Positions 38,418 through 47,796 of a stretch of DNA of 64,000 bases are shown in pieces. The notes below the pieces were generated by a model. The model was not told the origin of the DNA. It searched no databases and saw only the letters and a program-made list of their open reading frames with translations. Numbering within the stretch: position 1 is the stretch's first letter; each line of letters opens with the position of its first letter. Origin of the DNA: Akkermansia muciniphila (GTDB lineage Bacteria; Verrucomicrobiota; Verrucomicrobiia; Opitutales; Opitutaceae); the NCBI GenBank assembly GCA_945888375.1, contig CAMCZZ010000003.1, forward strand, positions 177,603 to 241,602, given 5' to 3'. Made by a program: the position numbers and the translations under genes.

Positions 38418-40777
38418 GGCACTGTGGAGCTTGCGGGAAGCTCAAAAGTAAACCGGTGTAGTCGGTCGGTTTCCGCGTTGCGCGTCTCATCTAGTTCCAA
38501 AGTGCCCCCATTGTATTGCGCGCACTCACGGGCGATAAAAAGTCCCAAACCTCGTCTTTTACTTTTTTCTTTTAAGGAAAAGAAAGGCTTGAAAATTTTC
38601 TCGCGGTTTTCCGGTGCAATTCCTCGCCCATTGTCCTCATAGATGATGGTTGGCGGCCCATCGTGCAGTGCGATTTTGATCGTGCGCTGAAGGCTTCCCT
38701 CTCGATCCTTTCGCATTTGCATCCAATATTTAGAATTTGATATTAAATTTTCCAATATTTGGACAATCATGCCTTTAACAGCCTTCACGCGGACTGATTT
38801 CGACGGCAGGTCAATGATCAGGTTGATTTCATGACGTTTGAATTGCGCTTCATGGGCTTCGACAGTTTCTCGCACTAAATCATCCAATGCGAAGATTTCG
38901 GAGCGCTGCCGACCAGAGATACTAAGGGGATCTAAAATCCGCACCCGCTTAGACAAGCTCTTCATCTGAGCGCGAAGGGATTCTAGGGCTCCCTTAATCT
39001 CATCTGGCACGCCACGCTTTCTTAAAACTTCGAGGTTTTGAAGGGCGTTTTCAGATGCCCTCGCTAGTTCGTGGGCCACGACTTCAACCATTAAGCCTAC
39101 TCCAGCCATCTCGACCATCTGGCGGCTTTCCTGCTCCACCTCCGAAATGCGCTGTCGGGCCCGCTCGGCAAAGTCGGTGAACTCAAGCATTGCCTGTTGC
39201 AGGTCTTCAACGGCTTCTTGACCTTCCTTGGGAGCAACTTTTTTTAGCTGCCGTAGCGCGGTGCGTGCACGTTCCTCTAAGCCGGTAATCTCCGTTTTTG
39301 CCTCCGAAAGATCGATCTTTTGGTTTTTATACTGCTTTTCAGTATGCTTGAGGAAGTTGAGTAGCAGATCGCCTATGACTAATTGTAATATACCTAGCAA
39401 AATCTGTTGTTCCGGCGTCTCCCGTAATCCCTCGCGGTTTGTTTGATCGACCAAGGCGGGATTCTCAGCACGGGACACACTCACTCGGCCGATAAATTGT
39501 GTTTTATTAAGGAGATACCCTGACCGGCTTAGAGCCCGACGATCCAGCCGCAGCCAATCATCATCTTCTTCGCCATATGGGAAAACCCTAAATCCATCAC
39601 GAAAAAGAAGAATGCCGGACCATTGCTGTTGTAGCTCTCGCACTCGCTTCATTTCGCCGATGCCATCGATCGCTCCGAGTCGCTTCCGATTGAACCAGTG
39701 GGCCTCAAAACTAAAGGGACCTGTCGCGAACAATGCCCCATCATGGAGGTTTTGAGCGACGCCGATCAGTGCTGCCTCCAAGTCTGGCGCCGTCAGCACT
39801 GTTCGCTCGATTTCCTTCGGATGATCAAAGCCGAGATCGAGGGCCTCCAGCACGCAACTTAACTGGGGCTTTCCCTTGACGAGTGTGTATTCACCTTTAA
39901 CCCGTGCATGGGCGTGATCGAGCAGCTTCTGCTCCATCCACGGAACCGTTTGCCGCTCGCCATTCCAGAAGATCACTACGCGAGGCCGACGTTTCTGATC
40001 CAGAAACGGATCTGTTAGTCGGGAAAATTCTTTTTCGACCAGATCTTTGACTCTCGCTTCGGTCCAATCTTCAGCTAAGTCGCTGATGATGATTCGGGTG
40101 CCGGACCAGTCCTTGTCTGACTTGGTCGGGCCTTTTACCGGTGCGACTTCGATCTCGTCGAGCATGGCGTCCAAATTTGCGAACTCATTCCAGTCAACCT
40201 CTAGCAAATTCAGCTTGGCGTCGCTGCTTCGTGCCGTTTCCACTTTGAGGTGGTGGCCTAACCTCATCGCCGAAAGGCGACCGATGCCTTTTTCACCCAA
40301 GTAGGGAGACTTGGTCGCTCCTGCGAGTAACGCTGCATCTACCTCCCGCTTGCGACATGACGTGCCTAACACCAAGAAATTCTTATTGAGGTCGTCGAGC
40401 GACATCCCCGAGCCGGTGTCAGAGACGACGATTGTGCTTAACGCATAAATTTCCCGCAACGCTTTGGGGAACATGATCGCCGATTTAACATTCTTCAGAA
40501 TTTCTTCTGCGCGCAATATAAGTTCTGCAGGAGCGTCGGAGTTAAGAGCGTCACTGGTCGCTTCACGCAAAACCGCCAAATCCGTATCTGCTGCTTTAGC
40601 GCGATGGCTGAGAGTTAAGTATGAATTCCGTCGTAAGATTACGTTGAAATGGATTTCAACGCCTGAATTAGTTCTCGCATCAAAACCATTTTTGATCAGC
40701 TCATAGAATGCGATGATATCTGAGCTTATTAGCTCCGATCCAAGCTCTAAAATCATTCTGGCTGAGACTTTAAACAT
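38414..40777 (-). CDS. Histidine-kinase-like protein with two GHKL ATPase domains (MORC/Hsp90-like N-term + HK C-term)
   Basis: N-term FYELIKNGFDA / VVSDTGSGMSLDDL / YLGEKGIGRLSAMRLG; C-term H-box MVEVVAHELARASENALQ, N-box ILENLISNSKYWM, G1 IIYEDNGRGIAPEN, F IFKPFFSLK, G2 RGLGLFIAREC. Confidence 0.75.
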   Translation of the reverse strand: MFKVSARMILELGSELISSDIIAFYELIKNGFDARTNSGVEIHFNVILRRNSYLTLSHRAKAADTDLAVLREATSDALNSDAPAELILRAEEILKNVKSAIMFPKALREIYALSTIVVSDTGSGMSLDDLNKNFLVLGTSCRKREVDAALLAGATKSPYLGEKGIGRLSAMRLGHHLKVETARSSDAKLNLLEVDWNEFANLDAMLDEIEVAPVKGPTKSDKDWSGTRIIISDLAEDWTEARVKDLVEKEFSRLTDPFLDQKRRPRVVIFWNGERQTVPWMEQKLLDHAHARVKGEYTLVKGKPQLSCVLEALDLGFDHPKEIERTVLTAPDLEAALIGVAQNLHDGALFATGPFSFEAHWFNRKRLGAIDGIGEMKRVRELQQQWSGILLFRDGFRVFPYGEEDDDWLRLDRRALSRSGYLLNKTQFIGRVSVSRAENPALVDQTNREGLRETPEQQILLGILQLVIGDLLLNFLKHTEKQYKNQKIDLSEAKTEITGLEERARTALRQLKKVAPKEGQEAVEDLQQAMLEFTDFAERARQRISEVEQESRQMVEMAGVGLMVEVVAHELARASENALQNLEVLRKRGVPDEIKGALESLRAQMKSLSKRVRILDPLSISGRQRSEIFALDDLVRETVEAHEAQFKRHEINLIIDLPSKSVRVKAVKGMIVQILENLISNSKYWMQMRKDREGSLQRTIKIALHDGPPTIIYEDNGRGIAPENREKIFKPFFSLKEKSKRRGLGLFIARECAQYNGGTLELDETRNAETDRLHRFTFELPASSTVP

Positions 40778-40802
40778 GATATGTGCTAGGGGTAACTGCT
40801 GC

Positions 40803-41678
40803 TTATTTCTGGCACATCAAACACGCATTGTTTGCTACTTCCTCAGCTGCTAGGCCAAATGCAGTGAGCAAGTTTTTGCCTCCAGACGCTTTGGTTTTCG
40901 GCTTACAGTATAAGGCAAGAACTTTGTTTCTATATACCGGATCGAGCAGGCTGCTTAGTGGTTTGTCCTGCATCCATGTGAACTGTTTATTTGGATCATT
41001 CTCGTCCCATGTTTCATAAGACATCGCCTCTTCGAAATAATGGGGATACGTTTCGAGTAGGCGCACCCACTCAAGTGGTGACTGGAAAAAGCAAAATGTG
41101 CAGCCAGAATTGGTTCGGCCCCACTTCATAAACGTTGGTAGACCGAGTCCGCTGTCTTCCAGTATCTTAACAACTCCTTTGTAATCAATTCCCGCTTCCT
41201 TTAGTGGGTAGCGAGTTTGGATATTTGGCTTAGTGCTAATATACCCAGAGCGGTTTTCGTCGGCGCGAAGACCAACATAGCTGATTACATTGTCATCTCC
41301 CACATGTGCCTCAAAGGGTTTTAGCTTTAACATTTTCGTGCACCAACGATTTTGCGGCGACGGTAGGTAACCACCGAAGACTTTAATCCAATGGTCAAAA
41401 CCCGCCTTCGCGTTCAGGTGGATAATCTTGGAACCGAGTTCAGCCTCTAGACGCGCTAGGTATTCGTAGGTCTCAGGAAGTTCCTTCTGTGTGTCGCAGA
41501 AGACATATTCCATACCGTCGTGACGGAAGTGCTCCAGACCTTTAACCCGTCCGGCCATGAGTAGGGCCATTGCAGAACTATCTTTGCCGCCGGATACATT
41601 GAGCACGTGCCGCACCTCACGGCCGTCGGTGAAACTGGGGGCGAGCGGGGTCATGATTGGCCCTTCATTAGTGACCAC
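40803..41678 (-). CDS. sspD: PAPS-reductase-family sulfurtransferase (SspD / DndC-like)
   Basis: HVLNVSGGKDSSAMALLM PP-loop motif; YVFCDTQKELPETYEYL; NRWCTKMLKLKP; SGCTFCFFQSPLEWVRL Cys pairs; beside DUF4007 and large ATPase genes. Confidence 0.75.
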   Translation of the reverse strand: MVTNEGPIMTPLAPSFTDGREVRHVLNVSGGKDSSAMALLMAGRVKGLEHFRHDGMEYVFCDTQKELPETYEYLARLEAELGSKIIHLNAKAGFDHWIKVFGGYLPSPQNRWCTKMLKLKPFEAHVGDDNVISYVGLRADENRSGYISTKPNIQTRYPLKEAGIDYKGVVKILEDSGLGLPTFMKWGRTNSGCTFCFFQSPLEWVRLLETYPHYFEEAMSYETWDENDPNKQFTWMQDKPLSSLLDPVYRNKVLALYCKPKTKASGGKNLLTAFGLAAEEVANNACLMCQK

Positions 41679-44600
41679 ATAAGTTGGGAGAGGGCGGAGA
41701 GGGCAACATTCTTATCCGATGGGAGTTGCCTCTTTAGCAGATTTCGAGCCTCAGTCGCTTCTTCGCTTTGTTTTGAGGATAGGGTGAGGATGTGATCGGC
41801 CTCTTCTCCGGAAGTTCGAGTGAGGGCAATGCGCACAGCATCGGCGGATGCGGAAGCGTTAGGTCCGAGCCGCGCGGCTTCGACGCGGAGATACCGCTGA
41901 GCGTATTCAGAAATTTTGGCCACAAAGGCCGACTCATCCTGATCGCGCCACCGGGAGGGAGGGCGCCGGACTAACATACTCCCCAATGCTTCGAGCCATT
42001 CGCCTAGGCCCATTTCCTCTTGGGTGAGCTTCAAAACAAATGCGCGAAAGTCGGCATCGGCTATGCCGAGGACCACTGTCTCGGCGCGTGGGCTAATGGA
42101 GACGCGCCAATCTTGGATGGCGCGCTCCTTGACCCCAAAAGCATCGAGCACCGCCTGGGCCATGCGCTCCTGGAGTTCTGGAAACGCGCGGCGCAATTCC
42201 GTCAGCGCTTCGGACAATCTTTTGGCCACGGCCGTGGGTTCGTTGGGCACACCACTTTCTGTGAAGCCAAGGGCACGTGGAATGGCGTTGAAAATGAGGT
42301 CGGCGGGTTCTTGCGAGCGCACCACCTCGTTGCGTAAAGCGCGCGCAGCTGGCGAAAGGTGATCCGTCTCGCGAACGTAGTCGGGTAAGCCGGCCACAGC
42401 GGCACAGAGCGGGCGCACAATGGTCACCAATTCGGTGCGCTCGGCGGATTTAGCCGATAGCACTTCGGCAAATTTTTCGATCAGGTGGCGGCGAACCCCG
42501 GTGATGCGGGTGAGTTGAAGCTCAAAAGTCTGCGGCTGCTTCACGAGCCGCATCATAAGGTTTTCCTCAACCTCGGGAACAAACCGACCGTCCTCGTAAA
42601 CGGCAATCTCGGCCTCATGCTCGATCAAGGCAGTGAGCAAGAGCAGCGGGAACAGTCCGTCGCGAACGCCGTAAGGGGGGCAGCGAAGGTCGTCGCGAAT
42701 GGCGGAAACCGCTACGCGCGCATCGGGTTTCTCTTCAAGGAGTGCGACTATCCGTTGCAGGGCCGGAAGCACGCGTGCCTCGGCAGCAATGTTAGGCGCG
42801 GGAAATCGAATGTCCCAAGATCCCTCGACTTGGCGATGCAGGCCGGTGGCCTGGAGCACCGAGAGATACATGGACTTCTCCGGCGGAGCCTTATCGGTCG
42901 GCAAACCAATCATGGCCTCGCGGCGCTGTTGAAGCATGCGGCCAAAAAGCTTTTGGCGAGCGGAGGCTGCGGCGGTGCTGATGTCGTGCCGGTTTACGAG
43001 TTCGTTTTCTATTTGAGGCGATTGGTCGAACTCTCCGTCGCAAATTTCAGACAACACGAAGCGAAGACTGTCTTTAGTGGTGATTGTTTCGTCGTGAACA
43101 CCATTGTAAAACCAGCGGATCGAGGTGTCTTTCGCTTCGGTTGAGCTGTGGAGTCCAACATCTCTCGCCAAGGCCCGTTCGAGATTTCCTCTGGCGACGG
43201 AGATTTGCCGGGAAACCTCTTCGGCCGCATAGCGGTCGTCCTTCAATTCGAGCGTCTGCTGCTCAACGCGCGTCCACTGTTCTAGCTCCAAGACCAAGCC
43301 GTTTAGCTTATCGAGGGTGGCGGTTACTCCGATCAGCGTCCGATTGCGATCCTCCACCTTCGTCGCGAAGGCTTCAGCCTGTTGCTGCTGGTGTTTGTTC
43401 TCACACAGAACCACGAGCAGACGACCATCGGCAGGAAATACCGGCTCCATAATCGAAGCATCGGTCTCAAGCTGGGAAACCGTGGTGTAGATGATTTCGA
43501 AATGACGAAGGGTGCCGGTTTCGATGTAGTGACGGCTGGCGACAATGGGACGGGTTTCGAGCCGGTCGCGAATAGCTTCGGCGATACTTGGGATGGAGGT
43601 GATGACTTGCCGAGCCTCGGTGATAGCAACCTCCAGGTTAACGCTGGTGTGGGGCCACAACGCGTAGCCCCCGCTGCGCCCTCGGCGATAAAGTGTGCCG
43701 GAGGCGCTGAGCGCTTTCAGGGCTGGGTGAAAGTCGGCAAGGTCGTCCAAAGCCAGAGCAAGCACTTCTTCGGTCGGAAGGAGTTCAGCTGCTTCGATGG
43801 TATTTAGAATGCCGACGGTTTTGAGGACGCGGATTTCGGAGATTCGTTCGGCGGGATGGCTGCGAATCACGTTGTCGATGTGATTCCAATGACTGCGAAA
43901 ACTTTGCGTGCTGAGCCGGTGTCCAAAATTATGAGCTGCAAAATCATAAAAATCGGCGAGACGGTAAACGGTCTCACGAGAGGCTTCGCGAGTGGCGAAG
44001 CTTTGCAGTGCGTGCGGCTCGCTGGAGAGCAGGAAACTGAACAGCGATCGCTCGTTTTGACCAAACCGGCGGAAGAAGCGGGTTAGAACCGGAAGCACCG
44101 TTGGGTGCAGCGGGTAAAGACTAGGAGCGCTTTGGATCAGAGAAGTCTTGGGTGCGGCGGCACCAAAGAGACCAAGCTCGACCGCCCGGGCCATCGCTTG
44201 GTGGGCATCACTCTTCCAGCCGCGCAAGGCGGACGCATCAGGATTCAGATCGAGCGCGGCCGAGATAAGCGTGGCGACTTGCCCAAGGGGCTGCGTGAAG
44301 ACCAATTCCTCAAAGCGGCCCGCGACTTTTTCCCATTCGCGCTGACCGGCGTCGGAGAGTTTATCGGCGTAGGCGCTGAAGCCCTGATGGAGGAGGCCTA
44401 CACAGAAAAGGCAGGCTTCACCGCTGCGTGCGGAGGCCTCGCCCAGTTGTTGGAGAAAATAGACGTCCTGCCGTTCAGGATGCAGAGCGGCGAATTCGAG
44501 AAATTTGCCCATTTCATCGAGAATGATGAGCAGGCCGCGAAATAGGTCGCGTTCCTGAAGTTCACGTGCGGCGGCAGCGACCCACTGAACGATCTTGGTC

Positions 44601-45073
44601 TCATCCAGGCGTTCGGGGTTTTTAAGCGCCTCGGCGATTTGCTCACGACTACGCAGCGAGCGACGACCATCGACATGGGTTGTCAGCGCCTCATGCAGCG
44701 CGCGAAGGAGGACGAGGGACACGGGCTCGCGGGCGCCGGTGACCAAAATCGGGAGAAGCTTATGCTGGCGGCCGGATAGGCCGTGATCACGGACGAGATG
44801 CCGAACTTGCTTGGGCAGTTCGTTCGCGTTGCGGAAGGCTAGATTGGCTAGCAGCAGGGCAAAGCTGGACTTGCCGGAACCGTAGTCGCCGGTGATACGC
44901 CAGGCGCGTTGGCCGGAAGTTGGGGACAGACCGCGCGTGATACGCTCCAGGCACTCTTCGATTTCAGGGGTAGGGATATAGCCCTCAAGTGCGGCAGTGT
45001 CGTTGAAATCTCGCTCCAGCTGAGTGGAACGTAGAAAACGACGGCTGGGAGAAAGGAGTTCTTGGATTTTCAT
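41651..45073 (-). CDS. sspC: Large P-loop ATPase (SspC-like)
   Basis: 1140 aa; ITGDYGSGKSSFALLLANLAF Walker A; LFRGLLIILDEMGKFLEFA Walker B; between DUF4007 and PAPS-reductase genes. Confidence 0.7.
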   Translation of the reverse strand: MKIQELLSPSRRFLRSTQLERDFNDTAALEGYIPTPEIEECLERITRGLSPTSGQRAWRITGDYGSGKSSFALLLANLAFRNANELPKQVRHLVRDHGLSGRQHKLLPILVTGAREPVSLVLLRALHEALTTHVDGRRSLRSREQIAEALKNPERLDETKIVQWVAAAARELQERDLFRGLLIILDEMGKFLEFAALHPERQDVYFLQQLGEASARSGEACLFCVGLLHQGFSAYADKLSDAGQREWEKVAGRFEELVFTQPLGQVATLISAALDLNPDASALRGWKSDAHQAMARAVELGLFGAAAPKTSLIQSAPSLYPLHPTVLPVLTRFFRRFGQNERSLFSFLLSSEPHALQSFATREASRETVYRLADFYDFAAHNFGHRLSTQSFRSHWNHIDNVIRSHPAERISEIRVLKTVGILNTIEAAELLPTEEVLALALDDLADFHPALKALSASGTLYRRGRSGGYALWPHTSVNLEVAITEARQVITSIPSIAEAIRDRLETRPIVASRHYIETGTLRHFEIIYTTVSQLETDASIMEPVFPADGRLLVVLCENKHQQQQAEAFATKVEDRNRTLIGVTATLDKLNGLVLELEQWTRVEQQTLELKDDRYAAEEVSRQISVARGNLERALARDVGLHSSTEAKDTSIRWFYNGVHDETITTKDSLRFVLSEICDGEFDQSPQIENELVNRHDISTAAASARQKLFGRMLQQRREAMIGLPTDKAPPEKSMYLSVLQATGLHRQVEGSWDIRFPAPNIAAEARVLPALQRIVALLEEKPDARVAVSAIRDDLRCPPYGVRDGLFPLLLLTALIEHEAEIAVYEDGRFVPEVEENLMMRLVKQPQTFELQLTRITGVRRHLIEKFAEVLSAKSAERTELVTIVRPLCAAVAGLPDYVRETDHLSPAARALRNEVVRSQEPADLIFNAIPRALGFTESGVPNEPTAVAKRLSEALTELRRAFPELQERMAQAVLDAFGVKERAIQDWRVSISPRAETVVLGIADADFRAFVLKLTQEEMGLGEWLEALGSMLVRRPPSRWRDQDESAFVAKISEYAQRYLRVEAARLGPNASASADAVRIALTRTSGEEADHILTLSSKQSEEATEARNLLKRQLPSDKNVALSALSQLMWSLMKGQS

Positions 45074-45076
45074 GGC

Positions 45077-46012
45077 TCAGGCCTCGGAAGCGTAAACGGA
45101 TTCGAGCAGGGTGGACGGGGTGGTTTGCTTTTTGCGGATGGCCATTTGCAGGGATGCAGATTCCTCAAAGCTATATGCCCCGTCAGTGCTCTCTTTCAGG
45201 TTGTCGAGGTGGCGTCGAATCGATGCCTCGGGGAGCTTGAATATCTGGCCCGGACTTCCGGGGGCGGCGGTGATTGTGCGGAAAGGCAGCGTCTTCTCGT
45301 CAGGATGATGATGGATCCAGAAATCGTGGAGGCAGTAACCGAAAAGGGCAGATGTGATGGCAGGTTTATCGTCGAGATTGAACGAGTAAATTACCTCACG
45401 AGGGCCGATGCCACCAGCGCGCCGGTCACCGCTCCGACGAAGGAGATCGAGTTCTACCAGGGGGCTGTCGAGATTGTCCTCGGCTACCTCGCCTTTAGCA
45501 CTTCGGGTGGCGACGTAAGAGTTGACGAAAACGCGGTATCCGGCCTCCAGCGTGCTTTCGGAGCGGAGGCCGGCGCCGGGAGGGGTGTTCTTAGCGAGAA
45601 AGGGAATGATTTCGGACTCCGTAAACTCGGCGCGATGCCAGAAATTTAGGAGCTGATACCAGAAGAAAAGTGGCTGAGTGGGGTTGGTCGCGATTTTCCA
45701 ATGAAGTAGCCAGAGTGTCAGTGAGTTCTCCAAGTAGGCGTCGTGGCCATCATGGCCGAGAAGTTCGCGGCCGAAGTCGGTCAACTCGTGTTTTTGTGTG
45801 CCATCAGGCTTGACGATTATCTGGGCCATTTCTGCCCAAAAGCAGATGGAGCGAACCATATTCTTGCCCACGCCGAGAGCTACCATTGCCTCGTCGTCGT
45901 CTTTAAAGAGTAGGGGGTTCTTTGACACCTCACGGATGGCTTTGGGTAGCCAAGCGTAGCGACAGACGAACGTTTCGTGGCCGGAGAAACGGAAGGCGGG
46001 GGCAGCAGTCAT
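45077..46012 (-). CDS. sspB: DUF4007 protein (SspB-like)
   Basis: FRFSGHETFVCRYAWLPKAIREVSKNPLLFKDDDEAMVALGVGKNMVRSICFWAEMAQII...ELTDFGRELLG: DUF4007 hallmark N-terminus. Confidence 0.75.
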   Translation of the reverse strand: MTAAPAFRFSGHETFVCRYAWLPKAIREVSKNPLLFKDDDEAMVALGVGKNMVRSICFWAEMAQIIVKPDGTQKHELTDFGRELLGHDGHDAYLENSLTLWLLHWKIATNPTQPLFFWYQLLNFWHRAEFTESEIIPFLAKNTPPGAGLRSESTLEAGYRVFVNSYVATRSAKGEVAEDNLDSPLVELDLLRRSGDRRAGGIGPREVIYSFNLDDKPAITSALFGYCLHDFWIHHHPDEKTLPFRTITAAPGSPGQIFKLPEASIRRHLDNLKESTDGAYSFEESASLQMAIRKKQTTPSTLLESVYASEA

Positions 46013-46289
46013 GAGCGAAAAAAGTTAGCCAAACCGTCTAAAGACAAGGTTGCGAGCATTGCGAGAGTCGGAGCATGGCGGCGAACGCGGGGGCCGGGGC
46101 AGCGGGGTTGCGCGGGGTTTGGGGTTCATGCGCGTAATTGCGTAAGATTGAGGTCGCGCACTAGAATGCAGCGCAAGGGCCAAGCGTGGGCATGAACGAA
46201 AATTTTACGTGGCATCCGGCCATTCTAACTAAGGGGGTGGGACATCGGAGGGGGGAGGGGGCTGGTAGCTAGAAGCCAGCGGCTAGAGA

Positions 46290-46634
46290 CTAGGAGCTAG
46301 GATCAGATTTCTGCCAGCCGTGGTGGATCGCCCAGATGTCGTGGAGGCCTCTGAGTTTCCCGGATTGGTCGGGTTGCTGGGCGACCGTGCTCTTGAAGTT
46401 GGAATAGGTTATGTCGTGGGTGAGGCAGCGGGTGACCACCTCGGCGTCGGCGGGCGTGACGATCCAGCGCCAGCGGTAATCGGCAACCGGGGTTTCGAGA
46501 ATGGGGCCGGTGAGGCCGGTAAAGGACTGGATATTTTCCAGGTCGCGGCGCACTCGGGCGCGGACTTGGAGTTTGTCCGGTTCGTCGGTCGAACGGGTGA
46601 GGCTGTAAAAGCCGTGTCGGGTGAAGAGCCACAT
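46290..46634 (-). CDS. Hypothetical protein (MWLFTRHGFYSLTR... type)
   Basis: 114-aa ORF with conserved-looking WLFTRHGFYS / WRWIV motifs. Confidence 0.5.
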   Translation of the reverse strand: MWLFTRHGFYSLTRSTDEPDKLQVRARVRRDLENIQSFTGLTGPILETPVADYRWRWIVTPADAEVVTRCLTHDITYSNFKSTVAQQPDQSGKLRGLHDIWAIHHGWQKSDPSS

Positions 46635-46649
46635 AAGAGAAGGTCGGTC

Positions 46650-47306
46650 TTATTTTTCGGAAAGGAGGACGGTGGGCGTCAGGGGTATGCTCGCATTCCC
46701 CGGGAGATCTATTCCCGATTTGGTTTTGAAGAGGCTTCCGACCGACTTGATCCCGGCCATCGTAGAGGGCGTCGTTACCGGAGCTGCCTTGCTGGCGTAG
46801 TCGAACCAAGGGATGCCGGCATCAGCATACCAGAGGGTGCCGTCGTGGCCTCCTTTGAAGCGTGTCCAGGTGGACGAACCCTGGCGGCGGACATCGGCGA
46901 GGAGGGTGCGGGTGTTGTGGAGTTTGTCAGCGGCTACGACGAGAAGCACGGCGGGTGGCGCGGTTTGAAGATGACGGAGGTGGGCTTCTTTGCGCTCTCG
47001 CCAGGGCGGTTTGGGCAAGGTTTCGGCGTCGGTGCAGGCTTCTACCAGTTCGAGGACGTGGGGTCCGAAGAGTTCGCGGAGGCGGTCGCGGAGGAGTTGG
47101 GCGCCTCCCACGTGATCGGCACAATCTTCGATGGAATCGTGAAGAAGCGCGGCGATGGCCTGATCTTCGTCTCCGCCGTGTTCAAGCACCTGGGCGGTGA
47201 CGGCGAGCAGGTGTGAGATGTAGGGTATGGAGGTGCCTTTGCGCAGTTGGTTGCGGTGTAGGCGCTCGGCTTCCGTGAGAGCGAGTGAGAAGCGGTCGGT
47301 GAGCAT
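46650..47306 (-). CDS. HD-domain phosphohydrolase, RelA/SpoT-hydrolase-like
   Basis: GTSIPYISHLLAVTAQVLEHGGDEDQAIAALLHDSIED...VVAADKLHNTRTLL. Confidence 0.7.
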   Translation of the reverse strand: MLTDRFSLALTEAERLHRNQLRKGTSIPYISHLLAVTAQVLEHGGDEDQAIAALLHDSIEDCADHVGGAQLLRDRLRELFGPHVLELVEACTDAETLPKPPWRERKEAHLRHLQTAPPAVLLVVAADKLHNTRTLLADVRRQGSSTWTRFKGGHDGTLWYADAGIPWFDYASKAAPVTTPSTMAGIKSVGSLFKTKSGIDLPGNASIPLTPTVLLSEK

Positions 47307-47314
47307 GGGGCGGG

Positions 47315-47650
47315 TTAGGCGGCGAGGGCGTTTTGGTTGCGACGGGCCTGGTGGGCGGCGGTTCTGAGTTCGCTCGGAATCGAATAAACGGTGAGCAGCA
47401 CGACTTCGTCGGGGTCGTCGCGCGTGAAGAGAAAGAGGTGTTCGCCGTAGATGCGGGCTAGTCCGGCCGGCTTGGCGGCGGTCTTCGCCGCGATGAAGGT
47501 GTGCAAGCGACGCGAATAATCTTCGGGGCCTAGCCCGTCATAGAAGACCCGTTCGAGCATGCGGGCGAGGGTGCGGTGATGCCAGTGGATGCGCTCACGG
47601 GCGCGCTGGCAGGCGTGGACGGTTGCAACGAGATGAAGCATGCCCGACAC
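47315..47650 (-). CDS. Hypothetical protein
   Basis: 111-aa ORF abutting HD gene, same strand. Confidence 0.4.
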   Translation of the reverse strand: MSGMLHLVATVHACQRARERIHWHHRTLARMLERVFYDGLGPEDYSRRLHTFIAAKTAAKPAGLARIYGEHLFLFTRDDPDEVVLLTVYSIPSELRTAAHQARRNQNALAA

Positions 47651-47796
47651 CTTACCGGAGGGGGTAGGACAACGGCGGGGTAAGGGCGGGGCGCGGCTGG
47701 CTTTTGCGGAGCTTTAAAAACGAAGGGAGCCGGAGTGGAGTTGAGAACTGGCGGGGGGCCTGTGAATGTCTGACCCCGGTTGGTAAGATCGCGGAC

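Noticed and set aside
40803-45073. Interpreting the PAPS reductase + large ATPase as BREX (brxP/brxC)
   Set aside because: No PglZ or BrxL seen; the DUF4007 gene, cysteine desulfurase and FGH-like genes fit a PT system better.
46320-47216. Plus-strand ORF 46320..47216
   Set aside because: Antisense to the HD hydrolase and small upstream gene; no recognisable motif.
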